Part shown: one piece after another, positions 1-6,244 of the stretch
Layout of the letters: each line of letters begins with the position of its first letter
Position numbering within the stretch: the stretch's first letter is position 1
Assembly (NCBI GenBank): GCA_002480015.1
Contig: DLQD01000014.1
Coordinates: 1-11,472, forward strand
Length of the DNA: 11,472 nt
From: Opitutia bacterium UBA7441
Lineage (GTDB): Bacteria; Verrucomicrobiota; Verrucomicrobiia; Opitutales; Coraliomargaritaceae
Reading direction: 5' to 3'
Translations under genes and position numbers: made by a program
Notes under the pieces: model-generated
Told to the model about the DNA's origin: nothing
The model's database searches: none
What the model saw: only the letters and a program-made list of their open reading frames with translations

Positions 1-1
1 C

Positions 2-46
2 GAAGTCTTCACCCGCCGTGTCAACTTCTTGGCGCGTCCGCTCTAG
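2..46 (+). CDS. Possible C-terminal end of a plus-strand gene (partial)
   Basis: Frame 2 of the plus strand is open from the window edge to a TAG at 44-46 and would encode the last 14 residues of a protein, EVFTRRVNFLARPL. The minus-strand gene ends at 87, so a gene ending here would leave a short convergent spacer of 40 bases, which is a sensible layout. Fourteen residues cannot identify a family, and an open frame this short can occur by chance. No clear terminator lies between the two gene ends. Confidence 0.3.
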   Translation, partial: EVFTRRVNFLARPL

Positions 47-86
47 GCGGGCTGGATTTTACAATCCTGGATCGGCTGGCAGGGCC

Positions 87-536
87 TCAATCGACCTTTT
101 CCATGGGGATCTTGTTGGGGCAGGTCACGGCGAGAACGGGGACCTTGGTTTTGATCCAGATGTTTTGCTCTTTAAAGAGTTTGGCGGTGACGACTTCGCA
201 GGCTTCACCGATCGTTTCGACGGGCATGCGGCGGCCTTTGGGCGTGGTGTTGAACTCGTAGGCGGCGCTGATGATGCGCTCGGGCGCAAGGGTCACACTG
301 TCGTCCTCGGGGAGCTGTACGACCCAACCAGTGAGGTCCTTCTCTTTGAGTTCCCCCTCGGGATCGGAGAGAATGATGGAGAATTGCTTTTTAATGGGGG
401 GAGGTCGGTTGGCCTTTTCCTCTTCTTCGGCTTTGAGCTCCATTTCGACCTCCTGCATGATCTCGTTGACTTTGCGGATGTCCGGCTCGTTGCGCTGGAG
501 AATGAATTTGAGGGTTTCGACGTCGATTTTTGCCAT
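87..536 (-). CDS. Conserved-looking hypothetical protein, 149 aa
   Basis: I do not recognise this protein. It reads as a soluble cytoplasmic protein with no signal peptide and no membrane segment. Residues 1-45 are strongly charged and look helical, probably coiled-coil-like, ending in an acidic run (KAEEEEKA, about 36-43). A basic and proline-rich linker follows (RPPPIKK, 44-50). The rest is a mixed alpha/beta-looking domain with alternating hydrophobic strands, such as FSIILSD, GWVVQL and VPVLAV. No catalytic motif is visible. The ATG at 536 lacks a Shine-Dalgarno sequence. The gene lies 108 nt downstream of the M16 peptidase on the same strand, so it may be cotranscribed, but nothing in it points to proteolysis. 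Codon use and the charged composition look like a real gene, and the long plus-strand frame opposite is best read as its shadow. Confidence 0.75.
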   Translation of the reverse strand: MAKIDVETLKFILQRNEPDIRKVNEIMQEVEMELKAEEEEKANRPPPIKKQFSIILSDPEGELKEKDLTGWVVQLPEDDSVTLAPERIISAAYEFNTTPKGRRMPVETIGEACEVVTAKLFKEQNIWIKTKVPVLAVTCPNKIPMEKVD

Positions 537-644
537 GGCTGGTAGGGTGAGAGCGTTAGAAGGTATCTGAGTGCCAACCTATATGTTCAGAGAGTTTCGA
601 GGGTTGGATGTTGTGAAAGTGTGGAGCTATGAACGCGGGGTCGA

Positions 645-3600
645 TTATTTTTCTTGGTTGTAGAGCAATTCGGCACCTTTGACCGCGTTTTCCAGGGTCT
701 CGGCGGATTCGATGAAACTGTATTCCTTGGTATCGCCCCAATCCCAGACCTTGCCTACGATGTAGTGGCGCACGGGGAGACCGGCGTATTGGGCGTCGAT
801 CCGGATGGTGTCGGCTACGGTGCTAATGACTTGAGCGGCGGCTTCGGGACCCCGGCTGAGGCGAGAGAGCACGATGATATGTTCGCTAGTGCGGTAGACT
901 TTTTCGATGTTGATGCGCCATGCGGCGTCGGGGCTATCGAGGCGGACAGTGACGTTGGTCCCTTCCCCAGAGGCTTCGCCCTGCGGGACCGGGGTTTCGG
1001 TGAGAGAGCCGGCGACTACTTCGGTCATCAGCCCGGGGTCAAAGTAATGGCGGATGGCCCGGTTGACGTCCTCGGCGGTGAGTGCCCGCACACGCAGGGG
1101 ATACTCGTCGATGTATTCGGGGGCGAAGCCACGCTGCATGAAGCTGTGGACTTGGCCGGCTACGCTCCCAGTGGTGGAGAGGCCGACGAGGTAGGCGCCG
1201 GTCAAAGTCTCGATCGCAGCGAGGACTTCGTCCTCGCTGACGCCGTTTGCGTACCACTGGTCGACGACTTCATAGGTGGCTTGGAGGCCATCCTCGAGCA
1301 TACTGGGTGCGAAGCTGGCGGAGAGTAACCAGTTACCGGGGGTGAGGATGTCGCCCTCGTGGCGCGCGCGGATGTCGTAGGTCAGACCACGGTTTTTGCG
1401 GACTTCTGTCATCAGGCGGGAGTGAAAGCTGCCACCGAGGATGTAGTTGCCGACCATAAAGGGGAGGTAGTCGTCGTCAGTACGTTGGAGTTCAGTATTG
1501 AAGCCGACGCGCACGGCGACACTGGTCTTATCCTCGATGTAAATACGCTCGGCACGTTCGCGGTTTTCCAGCTGCTCGGTGTCGAGTTCGGGGTAGTCCA
1601 CACCGCCGTTCCAGTCTTCAAATGCGTTACCGACGGCAGCCTTGAGTTGTTCGAAATCGATGTCACCCGCGAAGATGAGGCGCATTGACTTGGAGCCGTA
1701 GTAGTCCTGATGGAACTTGGCTAGGTCATCCACCGAGGTGGTATCGAGGTCAGTGATGAGCGTTTCAATCGGGGTGCTGTAGTTGATATGCGCTTCCGGG
1801 TAGAGAAGGCGGGAGAGCAGGGCACCGGCCCGGTAGTCGGGATTGTCAATGGCTTGAAGGAGGCCTGCCTTTTGGCGGCTCTTCACGGTTTCAAGCACTG
1901 CGGGGTCGAAGGCCGGGTTGCGCAACTGGTCGGCCAGCAGTTGCATGACGGAGCCAGCGTCGGCACGGAGGAATTTACCGGAAAAACCGAGGCTCTGATC
2001 GCCCGCGGCAAAACCAATGTCGGCGCCGAGCGTATCGAGTTTTTCGGCGATCTGGAATCGGTCCTGATTCGCGGTGCCCTTGTCAAGCATGGAGGCGGTG
2101 AGACTGGCCAGCATGGGGGCGTCTTCCGAGCTCAGGCTATCGCCGGCCGCGAGGCTGCCGACGAAGGAGACGACCTCATCGATTGGCATGTCGATCGCGA
2201 TGAGCTCGATGTCGCCGATTTGGGCGCGCTGCATGTGGGCGCTAAAATCGACAACGGAATCGGCAGCAGGCGGGCCGCCGGGGTTTTCGGCGGAGGCTTC
2301 ATTGGCGAGAGGGCCGTAGATGGATGGGGCGCGAAAGTAGTTGGGGCCGGGCAGGCTGTCGGCTTGGGCGGTGAGCGTATTGACGACTCTTGGGATGAAC
2401 CAGCCGGTGGTGCTGTTCCGCTCGGAGAAGTATTTCGCAGCGACCTCTTTGAGTACTTTGGCGGGCACCTCTTGGATGGCTTCCGGCAAAGTAATATAGG
2501 CGGACCAATCGCCCATGGCGATGGCCTCGTTGATTTGATCGGCGATGGCGTAAGGGCCATCGCGGCCGTAGACGGTACTGGCCTGAATGACGGATTTCGC
2601 TCGTGCGAGTTCATCTTCGTCCACGCCGCCGCTGATGAGCGCTTCGATTTCGTCCCAGATAATGGCCTCAACCTCTTCATGGCTTGCGTCGGGCGTGAGG
2701 TAGGCACCGAAGATAAAGAGGCTGGGGTCGTGCAGCTGTGGTGCGAAGGTGAACGTGGCGCTGGCCTTACCTTTGTCTTCGAGCGCGCGGTAGAGGCGGC
2801 CAGTCTTGTCGGCACCGAGGATCTGCTGCAGTAGCGTGAGGGCGGCCCAGTCTTCATTGCGGCCTTCGGCTACTTTCAAGCCGACCATGACGACGCCGAC
2901 TTGGCCGGCACGCTCGATCGTGACTCGCCGCGGTCCGAGTTGTTCAGGCTCGACAGTCCCGACGCCGGGGATGGCCTGAGGTGCCCGGGGCACTGTGCCA
3001 TAGTGTGTCGCGATGGCCTCGAGTGTGGCCGCTTTATCAAAGCCGCCAATTACGGTGAGCACGGCATTTTCCGGCCAGTAATAGACGTTGTAGAAATCGC
3101 GAAGCTTCTCCACGGAGGTGTTCTCGATATCGGAACGCCAGCCGATGGTCGGTTGGCTGTAGGGGTGCGCCATGTAGGCGGCGGCGAAAAGCTCTTTGAT
3201 GAGGGTGCGGACAGGGCTGTTTTCACCGCGTTCGTATTCGTTGCGCACGACGGTCATCTCGGATGCGAGGTCGGCTTCGCGGATGAGCAGGTTGCGCATG
3301 CGGTCAGCTTCAAGCTCGATCGTCATGGGCACATATTCGCTGGGCAAGGTGGCGTAGTAGTTGGTTCGGTCGAACCAAGTGGTCGCGTTAGAACGCGCGC
3401 CGATGCGTTCCATCTGGCTGGAGTAGTCGCTCCCGTCGGCGCTGTTGAATCGCTCGGTGCCTTTGAACATCATGTGCTCCAGGATATGAGTGGCACCCGT
3501 CGTGCCAGCGACCTCATTACGAGAGCCGACTTGATAAGTGACCATGACAGTCGCGACCGGTAGTCCCTCGTTGGGCATGAGGAGCACACGCAAGCCGTTG

Positions 3601-3737
3601 GATTCGAGCTGGTATTCCTCGATGCCTCCGAGCGTTCGAACGGGCTCGATCCCATCAGGGAGCACCGCAGCAAAGACCGGGATCGTCAGAAACCTTGTGA
3701 GTAGGCATGCTAGTAGGGAAAACTGTAGAAATCTCAT
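645..3737 (-). CDS. M16 family zinc metallopeptidase (pitrilysin/insulinase type), exported
   Basis: A two-lobed M16 peptidase of 1030 aa, expected to degrade peptides outside the cytoplasm. Residues 1-23 form a signal peptide ending near VFA-A. The inverted zinc motif HILEH (84-88) supplies two His ligands and the catalytic Glu87. NEYERG at 166-171 supplies the third ligand, Glu167. The first catalytic lobe (about 45-190) is followed by its C-lobe (about 205-385), which holds HPYSQPTIGW and the NAVLTVIGGFD strand. A second, non-catalytic M16 pair covers about 505-910. It has no HxxEH but keeps the Arg/Tyr segment RKNRGLTYD (780-788). Residues about 925-1030 lie beyond the usual architecture and are not recognised. 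The ATG at 3737 has no Shine-Dalgarno sequence but places the signal peptide correctly. The nearest upstream feature is the left end of a decayed mobile element, 77 nt away. The family is clear; the natural substrate cannot be told. Confidence 0.93.
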   Translation of the reverse strand: MRFLQFSLLACLLTRFLTIPVFAAVLPDGIEPVRTLGGIEEYQLESNGLRVLLMPNEGLPVATVMVTYQVGSRNEVAGTTGATHILEHMMFKGTERFNSADGSDYSSQMERIGARSNATTWFDRTNYYATLPSEYVPMTIELEADRMRNLLIREADLASEMTVVRNEYERGENSPVRTLIKELFAAAYMAHPYSQPTIGWRSDIENTSVEKLRDFYNVYYWPENAVLTVIGGFDKAATLEAIATHYGTVPRAPQAIPGVGTVEPEQLGPRRVTIERAGQVGVVMVGLKVAEGRNEDWAALTLLQQILGADKTGRLYRALEDKGKASATFTFAPQLHDPSLFIFGAYLTPDASHEEVEAIIWDEIEALISGGVDEDELARAKSVIQASTVYGRDGPYAIADQINEAIAMGDWSAYITLPEAIQEVPAKVLKEVAAKYFSERNSTTGWFIPRVVNTLTAQADSLPGPNYFRAPSIYGPLANEASAENPGGPPAADSVVDFSAHMQRAQIGDIELIAIDMPIDEVVSFVGSLAAGDSLSSEDAPMLASLTASMLDKGTANQDRFQIAEKLDTLGADIGFAAGDQSLGFSGKFLRADAGSVMQLLADQLRNPAFDPAVLETVKSRQKAGLLQAIDNPDYRAGALLSRLLYPEAHINYSTPIETLITDLDTTSVDDLAKFHQDYYGSKSMRLIFAGDIDFEQLKAAVGNAFEDWNGGVDYPELDTEQLENRERAERIYIEDKTSVAVRVGFNTELQRTDDDYLPFMVGNYILGGSFHSRLMTEVRKNRGLTYDIRARHEGDILTPGNWLLSASFAPSMLEDGLQATYEVVDQWYANGVSEDEVLAAIETLTGAYLVGLSTTGSVAGQVHSFMQRGFAPEYIDEYPLRVRALTAEDVNRAIRHYFDPGLMTEVVAGSLTETPVPQGEASGEGTNVTVRLDSPDAAWRINIEKVYRTSEHIIVLSRLSRGPEAAAQVISTVADTIRIDAQYAGLPVRHYIVGKVWDWGDTKEYSFIESAETLENAVKGAELLYNQEK

Positions 3738-3814
3738 AGTTGTGCGAGTAATGTCCGTGTCCTATGACTCAACCTTACACCCCAGCATTGGCAAGTGTTG
3801 GAAAAGACTTTTTT

Positions 3815-3830
3815 CCACAGCCATCCCATA
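3815..3830 (+). repeat. Left terminal inverted repeat of the IS4-like relic
   Basis: CCACAGCCATCCCATA. It pairs with 4109-4124 with a single mismatch (T in the left repeat against the position giving C in the reverse complement of the right). The transposase remnant begins five bases inside it, so the N-terminal part of the transposase gene is missing here. Confidence 0.75.
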
Positions 3831-3834
3831 GAGA

Positions 3835-4032
3835 TTGGCTAAAAAGTTAAAAATTGGTTGGCTCAAGTCGGCTTCTGACCGCTATAAGGGACTGCTGCAC
3901 TGTTTCAAAAAGACAGCCTATAGTATCGACTCTTCGCTCAACACCCTAGTGGCCAACTGCATGGACTGGGCCGCCTCTAACATTTGCGGACTCTACCAAA
4001 GCTGCAGTGCCATCGAGGTGTTCTTCAAATAG
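3835..4032 (+). pseudogene. Remnant of an IS4-family (DDE) transposase, two fused fragments
   Basis: A 65-codon open frame beginning at a TTG at 3835, not a functional gene. Residues about 24-46 (FKKTAYSIDS...LVANCMDWA) match the segment around the first catalytic Asp of IS4-type DDE transposases, normally YAIDST followed by LVANCMDWAKHRRRKAA. Asp32 is the likely DDE residue. Immediately after Ala47 the text jumps to LYQSCSAIEVFFK, the C-terminal Y-2-R-3-E signature. Tyr54 and Glu61 are kept but the Arg is Cys57 (TGC, one transition from CGC). The region between, including the second Asp and normally well over 100 residues, is deleted. The TAG at 4030-4032 could be a CAG-to-TAG change, because related proteins continue FFKQIKQ. 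The N-terminal third is also missing. The family assignment is from remembered signatures and needs a search. Confidence 0.75.
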
Positions 4033-4082
4033 ATTTCAATTCCGACAGACGGCAAATCTCGACCTCCAGTCCGCTTTAATAC

Positions 4083-4105
4083 CTAGCTTGTCTATCTCAA
4101 GCTAG
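4083..4105. repeat. Perfect 8-bp stem hairpin next to the right IS end
   Basis: CTAGCTTG (4083-4090) and CAAGCTAG (4098-4105) are exact reverse complements around a 7-nt loop, TCTATCT. The hairpin ends three bases before the right terminal repeat (4109-4124). No T-run follows on the plus strand, so it is not a standard terminator. Subterminal secondary structure is common in insertion sequences, so it most likely belongs to the relic. It also lies 124 bases upstream of the permease start and could be transcribed in its leader if the promoter lies further upstream. Confidence 0.6.
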
Positions 4106-4108
4106 CCT

Positions 4109-4124
4109 TATGGGGTGGCTGTGG
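4109..4124 (-). repeat. Right terminal inverted repeat of the IS4-like relic
   Basis: TATGGGGTGGCTGTGG on the plus strand, matching the reverse complement of 3815-3830 at 15 of 16 bases. It marks the right end of the relic. The 105 nt between it and the permease ATG must hold the permease's native leader. I could not find a convincing -35/-10 pair there. Confidence 0.75.
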
Positions 4125-4229
4125 TTTAGAGTTATATAGAGTTTGCATTTACGCCGTAATTTTTCGACATGTATTAGATTTCCCCTCCAAAAAACACTCT
4201 CAACAATTTCTAAACTAATACCCAAAATC

Positions 4230-5612
4230 ATGTCTGAAGAGAAACAAAGTGAATCCGTCTGCAGCGAATACGAACGAGAGCGTATCCCTGATAAGCAATT
4301 GAAGGGCTCAGGCAAATTCTGGGGCATGTATGCGGGCGAGCATGCCGCCGGCACGGAGTTCATGATTGGGCCACTCTTCCTTTTAGCGGGGGTTAGTTTG
4401 CAAAACATATTCTGGGGGTTGCTAGTCGGCAATCTCCTTGCGGTGCTCAGTTGGCGCTACGTCTGTGCGCCGATTGCCACGCAGGCTCGGTTGACACTCT
4501 ATTTTCACTTGGAAAAGATCGCAGGCAAAGATCTGGTCAAACTCTACAATTTGGCCAATGGGGTTCTCTTTTGCTTTCTTGCCGGTGCGATGATCACGGT
4601 CTCGGCCACCGCGGTGGGGATCCCCTTCAATTTGGAGATGCCCGCGTTTGATGCTATATATCCCAATAGCGTCACATTTGTCGTCATCGTGCTTGCGGTC
4701 GGCGCTGTGATCTCCGCGGTCGCGGGTATCGGTTATGATGCGGTCTCCAAATTCGCCAATATCGCGGCGCCCTGGATGGTCGTGGTCTTTTTCGGTTGTG
4801 GGGTGGTCGCGCTCAAACAGTTGGAGATCAGTTCCTGGTCAGAACTGCAGGCTATTTGGACGGAGTCGATCCAGTTCGCCCAGGGCGGAGAGGTGCGGAC
4901 CTCGATGGGATTCCTCGAAGTCATGCTCTTCGCCTGGTTTTGTAATTCCGCAATGCACATCGGCATGTCCGACTTGTCCGTCTTCCGCTTTGCTAAAAAA
5001 GCATCGAGCGGCTGGGCCACGATTGGGGGCATGTATGTTGGGCACTACATGGCATGGTTGGCGGCCGCCTTCATGCTCGCTGCCCAAATCAAGCTAACGC
5101 AAAGCACTATTCCGGTTCCGGGTCCGATGGCCTACAACGTGGTGGGCATCGCCGGAATCATCTGCGTGGTCGTGGCCGGTTGGACGACCGCCAATCCTAC
5201 GATCTATCGTGCTGGCTTAGCCTTCCAGGCCATGCTCCCAGGCACCAGTCGTCTAAGCATGACGCTGCTTGCCGGTACTGTTGCCACGATTGCGGCGGTC
5301 TTTCCGGCTTTCGCTTTTAAGCTGCTCGGCTTTGTCGGACTCTATGGCACGATCCTCGCGCCAATGGGTGCGGTCATTTTTGCCGACTGGTATCTGAGCA
5401 AGCCTCTGGGCATCATCCCGAATCAGGCTGAAGTGTCAGGCAAAAGAATCAACAAGTCAGTCTTGTTCGCCTGGCTCATCCCGGTCGCCTTGTCGCTCTA
5501 TTGCATCATGGTTCTAGGGATGACGACCTGGTATTTCGTCCTTCCTTCCTGGATCGCCTGCGGGATCCTCTTCCTGATTTTTAGCCGCCTACGCGGTCAA
5601 CAATCAGGCTAA
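4230..5612 (+). CDS. NCS1-type nucleobase:cation symporter (purine-cytosine permease-like)
   Basis: A polytopic inner-membrane protein of 460 aa, predicted to carry a nucleobase or related heterocycle with a cation. A charged cytoplasmic N-terminus (residues 1-30) precedes about 12 hydrophobic segments. NCS1-like landmarks are the first helix around WGMYAGEHAAGTEFMIGPLF (31-50), a Gly-rich helix VAGIGYDAVSKFANIAAPW (164-182), the TTANPTIYRAGLAFQAM segment (319-335), and LAPMGAVIFADWYL (376-389), which resembles the 'PMIGVMIADYF' helix of CodB/PucI relatives. I chose the ATG at 4230. An in-frame ATG at 4143 would add 29 residues with no family character, and the segment from 4230 begins with a typical hydrophilic tail. 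There is no Shine-Dalgarno sequence. A 66-aa membrane protein follows 18 nt later. The substrate cannot be assigned: cytosine, purine, hydantoin, thiamine precursor and nucleoside are all possible. Confidence 0.82.
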   Translation: MSEEKQSESVCSEYERERIPDKQLKGSGKFWGMYAGEHAAGTEFMIGPLFLLAGVSLQNIFWGLLVGNLLAVLSWRYVCAPIATQARLTLYFHLEKIAGKDLVKLYNLANGVLFCFLAGAMITVSATAVGIPFNLEMPAFDAIYPNSVTFVVIVLAVGAVISAVAGIGYDAVSKFANIAAPWMVVVFFGCGVVALKQLEISSWSELQAIWTESIQFAQGGEVRTSMGFLEVMLFAWFCNSAMHIGMSDLSVFRFAKKASSGWATIGGMYVGHYMAWLAAAFMLAAQIKLTQSTIPVPGPMAYNVVGIAGIICVVVAGWTTANPTIYRAGLAFQAMLPGTSRLSMTLLAGTVATIAAVFPAFAFKLLGFVGLYGTILAPMGAVIFADWYLSKPLGIIPNQAEVSGKRINKSVLFAWLIPVALSLYCIMVLGMTTWYFVLPSWIACGILFLIFSRLRGQQSG

Positions 5613-5630
5613 CCCATTCATTGATTTACT

Positions 5631-5831
5631 ATGAAAAAAATTTCAAAGCTTCTCGGATACGTATCCCTTTGGGTACTCTTTTTGATGCCTTTTGCTTACT
5701 TCTTTGACCTCGTCGGCTTCACAGCGATGACGGGCGCGATGTTGGCATCGACGGTCGTCTGGTATCTCACCGCCTTCTTTTGGATCGGCGACCCTCAAGT
5801 TCCTAATCTGGAAGAGGATCCGCTCCTTTAA
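5631..5831 (+). CDS. Small two-helix membrane protein, probable partner of the NCS1 permease
   Basis: A 66-aa protein of unrecognised family. A short basic start (MKKISK) is followed by two hydrophobic helices, about 8-27 (GYVSLWVLFLMPFAYFFDLV) and about 33-52 (AMTGAMLASTVVWYLTAFFW), and an acidic tail (NLEEDPLL). The positive N-terminus suggests both ends are cytoplasmic. It starts 18 nt after the permease stop on the same strand, so the pair is almost certainly one transcript. Small two-helix partners encoded beside secondary transporters are known, for example YhdT with PanF and DUF4212 proteins with sodium:solute symporters. By that analogy this could be an accessory subunit of the permease; this is inference, since I see no sequence match to those families. 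No Shine-Dalgarno sequence precedes the ATG. Confidence 0.7.
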   Translation: MKKISKLLGYVSLWVLFLMPFAYFFDLVGFTAMTGAMLASTVVWYLTAFFWIGDPQVPNLEEDPLL

Positions 5832-5836
5832 AAGGT

Positions 5837-6059
5837 TCTTCGCTATTTTTAGTGGATCAATGAAAATCGGAACACTCAATTACTTCAGAGATGAGGAATA
5901 GCCTGAGGGGCCAGACCGGAGAGTTTTACCACGGAGGCGCAGAGACACGGAGGAGTGATTGACTTAGACTTACAGGACCAGACGCTTGATTCCATCTTTC
6001 AAAACGGGCACATTAAAATCAGAGCACGGAGTGGCATTACCCACTAAAAATAGCGAAGA
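5837..6059. repeat. 19-bp perfect inverted repeat enclosing 185 bp of non-coding DNA
   Basis: TCTTCGCTATTTTTAGTGG at 5837-5855 is the exact reverse complement of 6041-6059. The left copy starts 5 bases after the stop of the 66-aa gene. The right copy lies about 45 bases beyond the 3' end of the minus-strand tRNA-Gly, so each copy sits just downstream of a transcription unit in the same orientation relative to it. The interior has no credible gene. It carries the ACGGAGG phrase at 5928-5953 and a weak direct similarity (AAAATCNGANCAC near 5862 and 6014). It may be a small non-autonomous element or two copies of a dispersed gene-end repeat. No clear target duplication is visible. Confidence 0.7.
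5928..5953 (+). repeat. Purine-rich 'ACCACGGAG...ACACGGAGG' intergenic phrase
   Basis: The 26-base stretch contains ACGGAGG twice (5931-5937 and 5947-5953) around GCGCAGAGAC. Phrases of the form 'accacggagacacggagg' are, from memory, scattered through intergenic DNA of Verrucomicrobia and Planctomycetes, with no assigned role. It lies inside the 19-bp inverted-repeat unit. The local repetition is seen; the dispersed-family claim is recollection. Confidence 0.45.
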
Positions 6060-6102
6060 GTAGGATTGTTGCTTGTAACATCTTGAATGTCAAAAGTAAC
6101 AA

Positions 6103-6177
<75 letters not shown>

Positions 6178-6244
6178 TTTCAAAATGGCGATTAAATGAG
6201 AGCTAATGGCAGATTCTATTTCGTCAATACGCAAGCAACATACT

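Larger units (their letters stand above)
3815..4124 (+). mobile_element. Degenerate, internally deleted IS4-family element (MITE-like), about 310 bp
   Basis: The two ends are imperfect inverted repeats. CCACAGCCATCCCATA at 3815-3830 is the reverse complement of TATGGGGTGGCTGTGG at 4109-4124 at 15 of 16 positions. Between them lies a fused transposase remnant in the plus direction (3835-4032) and a hairpin just inside the right end (4083-4105). A full IS4-type element is usually more than 1 kb, so most of the interior is gone. A target duplication is not convincing: only a T-run is shared, with TTTT on the left and TTTA on the right. The insertion splits the divergent spacer between the M16 peptidase and the permease, leaving 77 nt and 105 nt to the two start codons. 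Calling it an IS relic is well supported by the termini and coding remnant together; whether it can still be mobilised in trans is unknown. Confidence 0.8.

Noticed and set aside
54..67. Hairpin GGATT-TTAC-AATCC between the convergent gene ends as a terminator
   Set aside because: Only five base pairs, AT-rich and without a T-run.
18..545. Plus-strand open frame of 175 codons opposite the 149-aa gene
   Set aside because: Its Phe/Asp/Gly-rich sequence is the typical mirror of a charged minus-strand protein; the minus-strand reading has natural composition.
654..3563. Three long plus-strand open frames opposite the M16 peptidase (654-1328, 1788-2834, 2901-3563)
   Set aside because: They mirror the codons of a convincing peptidase, their proteins are low-complexity Gly/Asp/Val-rich with no family features, and long antisense frames are common in GC-rich genes.
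3805..4135. Target-site duplication flanking the IS relic
   Set aside because: Only three Ts are shared at the borders, inside a T-run; this is not distinguishable from chance.
4143..4229. Upstream ATG of the permease giving 29 extra residues
   Set aside because: The extra part is basic and unrelated to the family, and starts within 20 bases of the IS relic; the ATG at 4230 gives a normal NCS1 N-terminus.
4125..4229. Sigma-70 promoter for the permease (TTGCAT at 4143 with TATTAG at 4172)
   Set aside because: The spacer is 23 bases, far from the usual 17, and no better pair was found.
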